Shown in pieces: positions 27,378-42,185 of a stretch of DNA of 64,000 nucleotides. The stretch's first letter is position 1. Each line of letters starts with the position of its first letter. Location of the stretch: positions 1,984,001-2,048,000 of the forward strand of contig NW_027480464.1 in NCBI RefSeq assembly GCF_051401765.1, read 5' to 3'. The notes beneath the pieces are model-generated. The model was not told the origin of the DNA, ran no database searches, and was given only the letters and a program-made list of their open reading frames with translations. Origin of the DNA: Calliopsis andreniformis (taxonomy: Eukaryota > Arthropoda > Insecta > Hymenoptera > Andrenidae). Both the position numbers and the translations under genes were made by a program.

Positions 27378-30300
27378 ATCCTCATGCCTCAATCCTCAAT
27401 CCTCAATCCTCAGTCATCAAACCACAATCCTGAATCCTCAATCCTGAACCCTCAATCTTCAGACCTCAGACCTGAACAATCAGATGTCAATCCTCAATCC
27501 TCAGTAGGATATCATCAATTCACAGTTTTCAATACTCAATACTCAATCTTCAATCCTCAATCCTCAATCCTCAATCCTCAATCCTCAATCCTCAATCGTC
27601 ATTCTTCAATCCTCAATACTCAATCTTCAATCCTCAATCCTCAATCCTCAATCCTCATACCACATTCTACAATCCTCAATACCCAATCCTCAAACTTCAA
27701 TCCTCAATCCTCAATCCTCAATACTCAACCGTCAGTCCTCGTCCTCAATCCTCAACCCTCAATCCTCAATCCTCAGTCCTCAATCTACAATCCTCAATAC
27801 TCAATATTCAATCCTCAATCCTCAATCCTCAATCCTCAATCCTCAATCTTCAATCCCCAATAATCAATCTTCAATCCTCAATCCTCAATCCTCAATCCTG
27901 AATCCTCAATTCTCAATCCTCAAATCTCAATCCCCAATCCTCAGTCCTCAGTCCTCAAACCTCAATCCTCAACCCTCAGCCCTCATCCTCAATTCTCAAT
28001 CCTCAATCCTCAATCCTCAATCTTCAATCCTCAATACTCAATCTTCAATAATCAATCCTCAATTCTCAATCCTCAATCCTCATTCTTCAATCCTCAATAC
28101 CCAATCCTCAATCTTCAATCCTCAATCCTCAATCCTCAATCCTCAATTCTCAATCCTCAATCCTCAGTCCTCAGTCCTCAAACCGCAATCCTCAACCCTC
28201 AGCCCACATTCTCAGTCCTCAATCCTCAATTCTCAGTCCTCAGCCCTCAAACCTCAATCCTCAACCCCCAGACCTCATCCTCAATCCTCAGTTATCAATC
28301 CTCAATCCTCAATCTTCAATCCTCAATACTCAATCTTCAATCCTCAGTCCTCAGTCCTCAATACTCAACTATCAGTCCTCAATTCTCAGTACTCAATGCT
28401 CAACCCTCAATCTTCAATCCTCAAAACTCAATCTTCAATCCTCAATCCTCAATCCTCAATCCTCAATGCTCAATCCTCAATCCTCAATCCTCAACCCTCA
28501 ATCTTCAATCCTCAATACTCAATCTGCAACCCTCAATCCTCAGTCCTCAATCCTCAATCCTCATTCTTCAATCCTCAATACCCAATCCTCAATCTTCAAT
28601 CCTCAATCCACAATCCTCAATCCTCAATCCTCATTCTTCAATCCTCAACACCCAATCCTCAATCTTCAATCCTCAATCCTCAATTCTCAGACCTCAATCC
28701 TCAATCTTCAATCCTCAATACTCAATCTTCAATCCTCAATCCTCAATCCTCAATCCTCAATCCTCAATCCTCAATCCTCAATCCTCATTCTTCAATCCTC
28801 AACACCCAACCCTCAATCTTCAATCCTCAATCCTCGATCCTCAATTCTCAATCCTCAATCCTCAATCCTCAGACCTCAAACATCAATAATCAACCCTCAG
28901 TCCTCGTCCTCAATCCACAACACTCAATCCTCGATCATCAATCTTCAATCATCAATATTCAATCTTCAATCCTCAGTCCTCGATCCTCAATACTCAATCC
29001 TCAATACTCAACCATCAGCCCTCAATTCTCAATACTCAATAGAATATCCTGAATTCTCAGGATTCAATACGCAAACCTCAACACTCAACCCTCAACCCTC
29101 AATCCTCAATCCTCAATCCTCAATCGTCAATCCTCAATACTCAATCTTCAATCCTCCATTCTCAATCCTCAATACTCAATCCTCAATCCTCAATCCTCAA
29201 TCCTCAATCCTCAATCGTCAGGCTTCAATCCTCAATACCCAATCCTCAGTCTTCAATCTTCAATCATCAGTCCTCAATTCTCAATCCTCAATCCTCAATC
29301 CTCAATTCTCAATCCTCAATCCTCTGTCCTCAGTCCTCAAACGTCAACCCTCAACCCTCAGCCCTCATCCTCAATCCTCAATACTCAATACTCAATCCTC
29401 AATTTTCAATCCTCAGTACTCAATCTTCAATAATCAATCCTCAATTCTCAATCCTCAATACTCAATCCTCAATCCTCAATCCCCAATCCTCAATCTTCAA
29501 TCCTCAATCCTCAATCCTCAATTCTCAATCTTCAATCCTCAATCCTCAGACCTCAGACATCAATACTCAACCCTCAGTCCTCGTCCTCAATCCACAACAA
29601 TCAAACCTGAATCCTCATTCTTCAATCATCAATATTCAATTTTCAGTCCTCAATCCTCAATCCTCAATCCTCAATCCTCAATCCTCAATGTTGAATCCGC
29701 AATACCCAATCCTCAATCTTCAATCCTCAATCCTCAATCCTCAACCCTCAATCCTCAATAATCAATCCTCAATCCTCAGTCCTCAAACCTCAATCCTCAA
29801 CCTTCAATCCTCAATACTCAATCTTCAATCCTCCGTCCTCAATCCTCAACCCTCAATCCTCAATCCTCAATCGTCAGGCTTCAATCCTCAATACTCAATC
29901 TTCAATCTTCAATCCTCAATCCTCGTTCCTCAATCCTCATTCTTCAATCCTCAATACCCAATCCTCAATCTTCAATCCTCAATCCTCAATCCTCAATTCT
30001 CAATCCTCAATCCTCAGCCCTAAGTCCTCAAATCTCAATCCTCAACCCTCAGCCCTCATCCTCAATCCTCAATCCTCAATCTTCAACCCTCAATCCTCAA
30101 TCCTCAAGCCTCAACCCTCAATCCTCAATCCTCAGTCCTCAAACCTCAATTCTGAATCCTCAATCTTCAGACCTCAGATCTCAACAATCAGATGTCAATC
30201 CTGAATCCTTAAAAGAATATCATCAATTCACAGTTTTCAATACCCAATACTCTATCTGCAATCTTCAAATCTCTATTCACAAACATCAATTCTCATCACT

Positions 30301-33300
30301 CAACCCTCAACACTCAGTCCGCAATCCTCAATCTTCAACACTCAATCCTCAATACCCAATCCTCAATCCTCAATCGTCAATACTCGATACTCAATCTTCA
30401 ATCCTCAATCCTCAATCCTCAATCCTCAATCCTCAATCCTCAATCTTCAATCGTCAATACTCAATCTTCAATCGTCAATCCTCAATCCGCAATCCTCAAT
30501 GCTCAATACTCAATCCTCAATCCTCAAACCTCAATCTTCAATCCTCAATACTCAATCTGCAATCCTCAATACTCAATCCTCAATCCTCAACCGTCATTCG
30601 TCAATCCTCATTATTCAATCCTCAATACCCAATCCTCAATCTTCAACCTTCAACACTCAATCCTCAACTCTCAACCCTCAAACCTCAATCCTCAACCCTC
30701 AGCCCTCATCCTCAATCCTCAATCCTCAATCCTCAATCCTCAATCCTCAATCCTCATGCCTCAATCCTCAATCCTCAGCCATCAAACCTCAATCCTGAAT
30801 CCTCAATCCTGAATCCTCAATCTTCAGACCTCAGACCTGAACAATCAGATGTCAATCCTCAATCCTCAATAGAATAACATGAATTCACAGTTTTCAATAC
30901 TCAATACTCAATCTTCAATACTCAATCCTCAATCCTCAATCCTCAATCCTCAATCGTCATTCTTCAATCCTCAATACTCAATCTTCAATCCTCAATCCTC
31001 AATCCTCAATCCTCAAACCTCATTCTACAATCCTCAATACCCAATCCTCAATCTTCAATCCATCAATCCTCAATCCTCAATACTCAATCCTCAATCCTCA
31101 GTCCTCAGTCCTCAAACCTCAATCCTCAACCCTCAGCCCTCATCCTCAATCCTCAATCCTAAATTCTCAATCCTCAAACCTCAAACCTCAATCCACAACC
31201 GTCAGTCCTCGTCCTCAATCCTCAACCCTCAATCCTCAATCCTCAGTCCTCAATCTTCAATCCTCAATACTCAATCTTCAATAATCAATCCTCAATTCTC
31301 AATCCTCAATACTCAATCCTCAGTCGTCGATCCTCAATCCCCAATCCTCAATCTTCAATCCTCAATCCTCAATCCTCAATTCTCAATCTTCAATCGTCAA
31401 TCCTCAGACCTCAGACATCAATACTCAACCCTCAGTCCTCGTCCTCAATCCACAACAATCAAACCTCAATCCTCATTCTTCAATCATCAATATTCAATAT
31501 TCAGTCCTCAATCTTCAATCCTCAATCCTCAATCCTCAATCCTCAATCCTCAATCGTCAATCCTCAATACTCAATCTTCAATCCTCCATTCACAATCCTC
31601 AATCCTCAATCCTCAATCCTCAATCCTCAACCCTCAATCCACAATCGTCAGGCTTCAATCCTCAATACCCAATCCTCAGTCTGCAATCTTCAATCCTCAG
31701 TCCTCAATTCTCAATCCTCAATCCTCAATCCTCAAATCTCAATCCTCAATCCTCTGTCCTCAGTCCTCAAACCTCAACCCTCAACCCTCAGCCCTCATCC
31801 TCAATCCTCAATACTCAATACTCAATCCTCAATCTTCAATCCTCAATACTCAATCTTCAATAATCAATCCTCAATTCTCAATCCTCAATACTCAATCCTC
31901 AATCGTCGATCCTCAATCCCCAATCCTCAATCTTCAATCCTCAATCCTCAATTCTCAATCCTCAATCCTCAATCTTCAATCCTCAATTTTCAATCATCAA
32001 TACTCAATCTTCAATCCTCAATCCTCAATCCTCAATCCCCAATCCTCAATCCTCAATCCTCAATCCTCAATCTTCTATCGTCAACACTCAGTCTTCAATA
32101 CTCAATCCTCAATCCTCAATCCTCAATCCTCAATCCTCATTCTTCAATCCTCAATACACAATCCTCAATCTTCAATCCTCAATCCTCAATCCTCAATCCT
32201 CAATCCTCAATCCTCAATCCTCAATCCTCATGCCTCAATCCTCAATCCTCAGCCATCAAACCTCAATCCTGAATCCTCAATCCTGAATCCTCAATCTTCA
32301 GACCTCAGACCTGAACAATCAGATGTCAATCCTCAATCCTCAATAGAATAACATGAATTCACAGTTTTCAATACTCAATACTCAATCTTCAATACTCAAT
32401 CCTCAATCCTCAATCCTCAATCCTCAATCGTCATTCTTCAATCCTCAATACTCAATCTTCAATCCTCAATCCTCAATCCTCAATCCTCAAACCTCATTCT
32501 ACAATCCTCAATACCCAATCCTCAATCTTCAATCCATCAATCCTCAATCCTCAATACTCAATCCTCAATCCTCAGTCCTCAGTCCTCAAACCTCAATCCT
32601 CAACCCTCAGCCCTCATCCTCAATCCTCAATCCTAAATTCTCAATCCTCAAACCTCAAACCTCAATCCACAACCGTCAGTCCTCGTCCTCAATCCTCAAC
32701 CCTCAATCCTCAATCCTCAGTCCTCAATCTTCAATCCTCAATACTCAATCTTCAATAATCAATCCTCAATTCTCAATCCTCAATACTCAATCCTCAGTCG
32801 TCGATCCTCAATCCCCAATCCTCAATCTTCAATCCTCAATCCTCAATCCTCAATTCTCAATCTTCAATCGTCAATCCTCAGACCTCAGACATCAATACTC
32901 AACCCTCAGTCCTCGTCCTCAATCCACAACAATCAAACCTCAATCCTCATTCTTCAATCATCAATATTCAATATTCAGTCCTCAATCTTCAATCCTCAAT
33001 CCTCAATCCTCAATCCTCAATCCTCAATCGTCAATCCTCAATACTCAATCTTCAATCCTCCATTCTCAATCCTCAATCCTCAATCCTCAATCCTCAATCC
33101 TCAACCCTCAATCCACAATCGTCAGGCTTCAATCCTCAATACCCAATCCTCAGTCTGCAATCTTCAATCCTCAGTCCTCAATTCTCAATCCTCAATCCTC
33201 AATCCTCAAATCTCAATCCTCAATCCTCTGTCCTCAGTCCTCAAACCTCAACCCTCAACCCTCAGCCCTCATCCTCAATCCTCAATACTCAATACTCAAT

Positions 33301-36300
33301 CCTCAATCTTCAATCCTCAATACTCAATCTTCAATAATCAATCCTCAATTCTCAATCCTCAATACTCAATCCTCAATCGTCGATCCTCAATCCCCAATCC
33401 TCAATCTTCAATCCTCAATCCTCAATTCTCAATCCTCAATCCTCAATCTTCAATCCTCAATTTTCAATCATCAATACTCAATCTTCAATCCTCAATCCTC
33501 AATCCTCAATCCCCAATCCTCAATCCTCAATCCTCAATCCTCAATCTTCTATCGTCAACACTCAGTCTTCAATACTCAATCCTCAATCCTCAATCCTCAA
33601 TCCTCAATCCTCATTCTTCAATCCTCAATACACAATCCTCAATCTTCAATCCTCAATCCTCAATCCTCAATCCTCAATCCTCAATCCTCAATCCTCAATC
33701 CTCATGCCTCAATCCTCAATCCTCAGCCATCAAACCTCAATCCTGAATCCTGAATACTCAATCGTCAATCCTCAATCCTCAATCGTCGATGCTCAATCCC
33801 CAATCCTCAATCTTCAATCCTCAATACCCAATCCTCAATCTTTAACCTTCAACCCTCATTCCTCAACTCTCAAACCTCAAACCTCAATCCTCAACCCTCA
33901 GACCTCATCCTCAATCATCAATCCTCAATCCTCAATCCTCAATCCTCAATCCTCATGCCTCAATCCTCAATCCTCAATCCTCAGTCATCAAACCACAATC
34001 CTGAATCCTCAATCCTGAACCCTCAATCTTCAGACCTCAGACCTGAACAATCAGATGTCAATCCTCAATCCTCAGTAGGATATCATCAATTCACAGTTTT
34101 CAATACTCAATACTCAATCTTCAATCCTCAATCCTCAATCCTCAATCCTCAATCCTCAATCGTCATTCTTCAATCCTCAATACTCAATCTTCAATCCTCA
34201 ATCCTCAATCCTCAATCCTCAAACCTCATTCTACAATCCTCAATACCCAATCCTCAATCTTCAATCCTCAATCCTCAATCCTCAATACTCAATCCTCAAT
34301 CCTCAGTCCTCAGTCCTCAAACCTCAATCCTCAACCCTCAGCCCTCATCCTCAATCCTCAATCCTAAATTCTCAATCCTCAAACCTCAAACCTCAATCCT
34401 CAACCGTCAGCCCTCGTCCTCAATCCTCAACCCTCAATCCTCAATCCTCAGTCCTCAATCTTCAATCCTCAATACTCAATATTCAATCCTCAATCCTCAA
34501 TCCTCAGTCCTCAATCCTCAATCTTCAATCCTCAATCCTCAGTCCTCATTCCTCAATCCTCATTCTTCAATACTCAATACCCAATGCTCAGTCTTCAATC
34601 CTCAATCCTCAATCATCAAATCTCAATCCCCAATCCTCAGTCCTCAGTCCTCAAACCTCAATCCTCAATCCTCAATCGTCAGGCTTCAATCCTCAATACC
34701 CAATCCTCAGTCTTCAATCTTCAATCATCAGTCCTCAATTCTCAATCCTCAATCCTCAATCCTCAATTCTCAATCCTCAATCCTCTGTCCTCAGTCCTCA
34801 AACCTCAACCCTCAACCCTCAGCCCTCATCCTCAATCCTCAATACTCAATACTCAATCCTCAATCTTCAATCCTCAATACTCAATCTTCAATAATCAATC
34901 CTCAATCCTCAATCCTCAATACTCAATCCTCAGTCGTCGATCCTCAATCCCCAATCCTCAATCTTCAATCCTCAATCCTCAATCCTCAATTCTCAATCTT
35001 CAATCCTCAATCCTCAGACCTCAGACATCAATACTCAACCCTCAGTCCTCGTCCTCAATCCACAACAATCAAACCTCAATCCTCATCCTTCAATCATCAA
35101 TATTCAATCTTCAGTCCTCAACCCTCAATCCTCAATCCTCAATCCTCAATCCTCAATGTTGAATCCGCAATACCCAATCCTCAATCTTCAATCCTCAATC
35201 TTCAATCCTCAACCCTCAATCCTTAATAATCAATCCTCAATCCTCAGTCCTCAAACCTCAATCCTCAATCTTCAATCCTCAATACTCAATCTTCAATCCT
35301 CCGTCCTCAATCCTCAACCCTCAATCCTCAATCCTCAATCGTCAGGCTTCAATCCTCAATACTCAATCTTCAATCTTCAATCCTCAATCCTCATTCCTCA
35401 ATCCTCATTCTTCAATCCTCAATACCCAATCCTCAATCTTCAATCCTCAATCCTCAATCCTCAATTCTCAATCCTCAATCCTCAGCCCTAAGTCCTCAAA
35501 TCTCAATCCTCAACCCTCAGCCCTCATCCTCAATCCTCAATCCTCAATCTTCAACCCTCAATCCTCAATCCTCAAGCCTCAACCCTCAATCCTCAATCTT
35601 CAATCGTCAATCCTCAATCCGCAATCCTCAATGCTCAATACTCAATCCTCAATCCTCAAACCTCAATCTTCAATCCTCAATACTCAATCTGCAATCCTCA
35701 ATACTCAATCCTCAATCCTCAATCCTCAATCGTCGATCCTCAATCCCCAATCCTCAATCTTCAATCCTCAATCCTCAATCCCCAATCCTCAATCCTCAAT
35801 CCTCAATCTTCAATTCTCAATCCTCAATCGTCATTCGTCAATCCTCATTCTTCAATCCTCAATACCCAATCCTCAATCTTCAATCTTCAACACTCAATCC
35901 TCAACTCTCAATCCTCAAACCTCAATCCTCAACCCTCAGCCCTCACCCTCAATCCTCAATCCTCAATCCTCAATCCTCAATCCTCAATCCTCATGCCTCA
36001 ATCCTCAATCCTCAATCCTCAGTCATCAAACCTCAATCCTGAATCCTCAATCCTGAATCCTCAATCTTCAGACCTCAGAACTGAACAATCAGATGTCAAT
36101 CCTCAATCCTCAATAGAATAACATGAATTCACAGTTTTCAATACTCAATACTCAATCTTCAATACTCAATCCTCAATCCTCAATCCTCAATCCTCAATCG
36201 TCATTCTTCAATCCTCAATACTCAATCTTCAATCCTCAGTCCTCAATCCTCAATCCTCAAACCTCATTCTACAATCCTCAATACTCAATATTCAATCTTC

Positions 36301-37690
36301 AATCCTCAATCCTCAATCCTCAGTCCTCAATCTTCAATCCCCAATAATCAATCTTCAATCCTCAATCCTCAATCCTCAATCCTGAATCCTCAATTCTCAA
36401 TCCTCAAATCCCAATCCCCAATCCTCAGTCCTCAGTCCTCAAACCTCAATCCTCCACCCTCAGCCCTCATCCTCAATTCTCAATCCTCAATCCTCAATCC
36501 TCAATCTTCAATCCTCAATACTCAATCTTCAATAATCAATCCTCAATCCTCAATCCTCAATCCTCATTCTTCAATCCTCAATACCCAATCCTCAATCTTC
36601 AATCCTCAATCCTCAATCCTCAATCCTCAATTCTCAATCCTCAATCCTCAGTCCTCAGTCCTCAAACCGCAATCCTCAACCCTCAGCCCACATTCTCAGT
36701 CCTCAATCCTCAATTCTCAGTCCTCAGCCCTCAAACCTCAATCCTCAACCCCCAGACCTCATCCTCAATCCTCAATTATCAATCCTCAATCCTCAATCTT
36801 CAATCCTCAATACTCAATCTTCAATCCTCAATCCTCAGTCCTCAATACTCAACTATCAGTCCTCAATTCTCAGTACTCAATGCTCAACCCTCAACCTTCA
36901 ACCCTCAAAACTCAATCTTCAATACTCAATCCTCAATCCTCAATCCTCAATGCTCAATCCTCAATCCTCAATCCTCAACCCTCAATCTTCAATCCTCAAT
37001 ACTCAATCTGCAACCCTCAATCCTCAGTCCTCAATCCTCAATCCTCATTCTTCAATCCTCAATACCCAATCCTCAATCTTCAATCCTCAATCCACAATCC
37101 TCAATCCTCAATCCTCATTCTTCAATCCTCAACACCCAATCCTCAATCTTCAATCCTCAATCCTCAGTCCTCAATCCTCAATCCTCATTCTTCAATACTC
37201 AATACCCAATCCTCAGTCTTCAATCCTCAATCCTCAATCATCAAATCTCAATCCCCAATCCTCAGTCCTCGGTCCTCAAACCTCAATCCTCAACCCTCAG
37301 CCCTCATCCTCAATTCTCAATCCTCAATCCTCAATCGTCAATCTTCTATCCTCAATACCCAATCTTCAATAATCAATCTTCAATTCTCAATCCTGAATCC
37401 TCAATCCTCAATCTTCAATCTTGAATCCTCAATCCTCAATACTCAATCCTCAATCCTCAGTCCTCAGCCCTCAAACCTCAATCCTCAACCCTCAGCCCTC
37501 ATCCACAATCCTCAATCCTAAATTCTCAAACCTCAAACCTCAAACCTCAATCCTCAACCGTCAGTCCTCGTCCTCAATCCTCAAACCTCAATCCTCAATC
37601 CTCAGTCCTCAATCTTCAATCCTCAATACTCAATATTCAATCCTCAATCCTCAATCCTCAGTCCTCAATCCTCAATCTTCAATCCTCAAT
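27378..37690. repeat. Segmental copy A-III, derived from A-II
   Basis: After the end of A-II, a short patch at about 27,378-27,600 repeats the CCTCATGCCTC to TAGGATATC segment seen at 7,820-8,000 (offset 19,558). From CATACCACATTC at 27,656 the copy follows A-II at offset 9,458 to 32,197, then resumes at 33,750 with offset 10,318. About 692 bp of A-II (22,740-23,431) is absent, and a second 1,474-bp unit occupies its place. Private changes include CAATCCTTAATAATC at 35,220 and CAAATCCCAATCC at about 36,406. No gene is present. Confidence 0.85.
30715..33747. repeat. 1,474-bp tandem duplication inside A-III
   Basis: About 30,715-32,188 is repeated at about 32,189-33,662, and a third partial unit runs to about 33,747 before the sequence switches at CTGAATACTC (33,750). 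Each unit starts near CCTCATGCCTC, carries the shortened landmark CAATAGAATAACATGAATTC (GAATTC at 30,881 and 32,355) and ends in TACACAATCCTC. The only difference I noticed is CCATTCACAATCC near 31,588 against CCATTCTCAATCC near 33,060. Near-identity indicates a very recent unequal exchange or an assembly duplication. Confidence 0.85.
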
Positions 37691-40600
37691 CATCAGTCCT
37701 CAATCCTCAATCCTCATTCTTCAATACTCAATACCCAATCCTCAGTCTTCAATCCTCAATCCTCAATCATCAAATCTCAATCCCCAATCCTCAGTCCTCA
37801 GTCCTCAAACCTCAATCCTCAATCCTCAGCCCTCATCTTCAATTCTCAATCCTCAATCCTCAATCCTCAATGTTCAATCTTCAATACCCAATCTTCAATA
37901 ATCAATCCTCAATTCTCAATCCACAATCCTCAACCCTCAATCTTCAATCCTCAATCCTCAATCCTCAATACTCAATCCTCAATCCTCAGTCCTCAGTCCT
38001 CAAACCTCAATCCTGAACCCTCACCCCTCATCCTCAATCCTCAATCCTAAATTCTCAATCCTCAAACCTCAAACCTCAATCAGCAACCGTCAGTCCTCGT
38101 CCTCAATCCTCAATCCACAATCCTCCGTCCTCAGTCCTCAATCTTCAATCCTCAATACTCAATATTCAATCCTCAATCCTCAATCCTCAGTCCTCAATCC
38201 TCAATCTTCAATCCTCAATCCTCAGTCCTCAATCCTCAATCCTCATTCTTCAATACTCAATAACCAATCCTCAGTCTTCAATCCTCAATCCTCAATCATC
38301 AAATCTCAATCCCCAATCCTCAGTCCTCAGTCCTCAAACCTCAATCCTCATCCCTCAGCCCTCATACTCAATTCTCAATCCTCAATCCTCAATCCTCAAT
38401 CTTCAATCCTCAATCCTCAATCTTCAATCCCCAATAATCAATCTTCAATCCTCAATCCTCAATCCTCAATCCTGAATCCTCAATTCTCAATCCCCAAACT
38501 CCAATCCTCTATACTCAGGCTTCAATCCTCAATCCTCAATCCTCAATCCTCATTCTTCAACCCTCAATACCCAATCCTCAATCTTCAATCCTCAATCCTC
38601 AATCCTCAATTCTCAATCCTCAATCCTCAATCCTCAGTCCTCAAACCTCAATCGCCAATCCTCAGCCCTCATCCTCAATCCTCAATCCTCAATGTTCAAT
38701 CCTCAATCCTCAATCCTCAATCCTCAATCCTCAATCTTCAATCATCAACACTCAGTCTTCAATACTCAATCCTCAATCCTCAATCCTCAATCCTCAATCC
38801 TCATTCCTCAATCCTCATTCTTCAATCCTCAATACCCAATCCTCAATCTTCAATCCTCAATCCTCAATCCTCAATTCTCAATCCTCAATCCTCAGACCTA
38901 AGTCCTCAAATCTCAATCCTCAACCCTCAGCCCTCATCCTCAATCCTCAATCCTCAATCTTCAACCCTCAATCCTCAACTCTCAATCCTCAAACCTCAAT
39001 CGTCAAACCTCAGCCCTCATCCTCAATCCTCAATCCTCAATCCTCAATCCTCAATCCTCAATCCTCATGCCTCAATCCTCAATCCTCAATCCTCAGTCAT
39101 CAAACCTCAATCCTGAATCCTCAATCCTGAATCCTCAATCTTCACACCTCAGACCTGAACAATCAGATGTCAATCCTCAATCCTCAATAGAATATCATCA
39201 ATTCACAGTTTTCAATACTCAATACTCAATCTTCAATCCTCAATCCTCAATCCTCAATCCTCAATCCTCAATCGTCATTCTGCAATCCTCAATACTCAAT
39301 CTTCAATCCTCAATCCTCAATCCTCAATCCTCAAACCTCATTCTACAATCCTCAATACCCAATCCTCAAACTTCAATCCTCAATCCTCAATCCTCAATAC
39401 TCAATCCTCAATCCTCAGTCCTCAGTCCTCAAACCTCAATCCTCAACCCTCAGCCCTCATCCTCAATTCTCAATCCTCAATCGTCAATCCTCAATCTTCA
39501 ATCCTCAATACTCAATCTTCAATAATCAATCCTCAATTCTCAATCCTCAATACTCAGTCCTCAATCGTCAACCCTCAATACCCAATCCTCAATCTTCAAT
39601 CCTCAATCCTCAATCCTCAATCCTCAATCCTCAATCCTCAATCTTCAATCCCCAATAATCAATCTTCAATCCTCAATCCTCAATCCCCAATCCTGAATCC
39701 TCAATTCTCAATCCCCAAACTCCAATCCTCTATACTCAGTCTTCAATCCTCAATCCTCAATCCTCAATCCTCATTCTTCAACCCTCAATACCCAATCCTC
39801 AATCTTCAATCCTCAATCCTCAATCCTCAATTCTCAATCCTGAATCCTCAATCCTCAGTCCTCAAACCTCAATCGCCAATCCTCAGCCCTCATCCTCAGT
39901 TCTCAGTGCTCAATCTTCAATCCTCAGTCCTCAATCCTCATGCCTCAATCCTCAATACTCAATCCTCAGTCATCAAACCTCAATCCTGAATCGTCAATCC
40001 TGAATTCTCAATCTTCAGTCCTCAGACCTGAACAATCAGATGTCAATCCTCAATCCTCAATAGAATATTATCAATTCACAGTTTTCAGTACACAATACTC
40101 AATCTGCAATCTTCAAATTTCTATCCACAAACATCAATTCTCATCACTCAACTCTCGACACTCAGTCCCCAATCCTCAATCTTCAATCCTCAATCCGCAA
40201 TCCTCAACCCTCAACACTCAGTCCCCAATCCTCAATCTTCAATCCTCAATCCTCAATCCTCAATCCTCAATCCTCAATCCTCAATCCTCCATACTAAATC
40301 CTCAATCGTCAATCCTCAATCCTCAATCCTCAATCCTCATTCTACAATCCTCAATACCCAATCCTCAATCTTCAATCCTCAATCCTCAATCCTCAATTCT
40401 CAATCCTCAATCCTCAGTCCTCAATCCTCAGTCCTCAATCCTCAATTCTCAATCCTCAATCTTCAATCGTCAATACTCAATCTTCAATCGTCAATCCTCA
40501 ATCCGCAATCCTCAATGCTCAATACTCAATCCTCAATCCTCAAACCTCAATCTTCAATCCTCAATACTCAATCTGCAATCCTCAATACTCAATCCTCAAT

Positions 40601-42185
40601 CATCAATCCTCAATCGTCGATCCTCAATCCCCAATCCTCAATCTTCTATCCTCAATCCTCAATCCCCAATCCTCAATCCTCAATCCTCAATCTTCAATTC
40701 TCAATCCTCAATCGTCATTCGTCAATCCCCATTCTTCAATCCTCAATACCCAATCCTCAATCTTCAATCTTCAACACTCAATCCTCAACTCTCAATCCTC
40801 AAACCTCAATCCTCAACCCTCAGCCCTCACCCTCAATCCTCAATCCTCAATCCTCAATCCTCAATCCTCAATCCTCATGCCTCAATCCTCAATCCTCAAT
40901 CCTCAGTCATCAAACCTTAATCCTGAATCCTCAATCCTGAATCCTCAATCTTCAGACCTCAGACCTGAACAATCAGATGTCAATCCTCAATCCTCAATAG
41001 AATAACATGAATTCACAGTTTTCAGTACTCAATACTCAATCTTCAATACTCAATCCTCAATCCTCAATCCTCAATCCTCAATCGTCATTCTTCAATCCTC
41101 AATACTCAATCTTCAATCCTCAATCCTCAATCCTCAATCCTCAAACCTCATTCTACAATCCTCAATACCCAATCCTCAAACTTCAATCCTCAATCCTCAA
41201 TCCTCAATACTCAACCGTCAGTCCTCGTCCTCAATCCTCAACCCTCAATCCTCAATCCTCAGTCCTCAATCTTCAATCCTCAATACTCAATATTCAATCC
41301 TCAATCCTCAATCCTCAATCCTCAATCTTCAATCCCCAATAATCAATCTTCAATCCTCAATCCTCAATCCTCAATCCTGAATCCTCAATTCTCAATCCTC
41401 AAATCTCAATCCCCAATCCTCAGTCCTCAGTCCTCAAACCTCAATCCTCAACCCTCAGCCCTCATCCTCAATTCTCAATCCTCAACCCTCAATCCTCAAC
41501 CTTCAATCCTCAATACTCAATCTTCAATAATCAATCCTCAATTCTCAATCCTCAATCCTCATCCTTCAATCCTCAATACCCAATCCTCAATCTTCAATCC
41601 TCAATCCTCAATCCTCAATCCTCAATTCTCAATCCTCAATCCTCAGTCCTCAGTCCTCAAACCGCAATCCTCAACCCTCAGCCCACATTCTCAGTCCTCA
41701 ATCCTCAATTCTCAGTCCTCAGCCCTCAAACCTCAATCCTCAACCCTCAGACCTCATCCTCAATCCTCAATTATCAATCCTCAATCCTCAATCTTCAATC
41801 CTCAATACTCAATCTTCAATCCTCAGTCCTCAGTCCTCAATACTCAACTATCAGTCCTCAATTCTCAGTACTCAATGCTCAACCCTCAATCTTCGATCCT
41901 CAAAACTCAATCTTCAATCCTCAATCCTCAATCCTCAATCCTCAATGCTCAATCCTCAATCCTCAATCCTCAACCCTCAATCATCAATCCTCAATACTCA
42001 ATCTGCAACCCTCAATCCTCAGTCCTCAATCCTCAATCCACATTCTTCAATCCTCAATACCCAATCCTCAATCTTCAATCCTCAATCCACAATCCTCAAT
42101 CCTCAATCCTCATTCTTCAATCCTCAACACCCAATCCTCAATCTTCAATCCTCAATCCTCAATTCTCAGACCTCAATCCTCAACC
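37691..42185. repeat. Tail T2, mosaic segment at the end of domain A
   Basis: The match to A-II stops near 37,690. From about 37,650 to 38,240 the sequence follows 13,200-13,790 (offset 24,451). Later parts resemble other A segments: 39,940-40,180 resembles 12,126-12,370, and about 41,000-42,180 resembles 2,450-3,640 (offset about 38,550). Landmarks occur near 39,187 (TAGAATATCATCAATTC), 40,062 (TAGAATATTATC) and 40,999 (TAGAATAACATGAATTC). This tail shares its building blocks with T1, suggesting both are relics of an older A-array layout. It ends at the switch to domain B phrases. No gene is present. Confidence 0.75.

Larger units (their letters stand above)
1..42185. repeat. Domain A: higher-order repeat family A
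   Basis: This part of the array is defined by its own recurring phrases: CAATGTTGAATCCGC (for example at about 1,148, 4,618, 7,147 and 9,026), CAATCGTCAGGCTTC, CAATCGTCGATCC, CCTGAACAATCAGATGTC and CAATAGAATAACATGAATTC. They recur in the same order in several copies. Domain A contains three segmental copies (A-I, A-II, A-III) and two related tails. The family ends near 42,185, where the A phrase is interrupted by CAACCTTGAGTCC, a phrase typical of the downstream domain. Domains A and B share the basic heptamer, the CAGTCCTCGTCCTC register-shift phrase and versions of the TAGAATATC landmark, so they descend from one ancestral array. Confidence 0.85.

Noticed and set aside
30879..33753. Two consecutive long frames (490 and 466 codons) that look like a duplicated gene
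   Set aside because: They are the two units of the 1,474-bp tandem duplication. The similarity is explained by duplicated repeat DNA, and the frames have no gene-like features.
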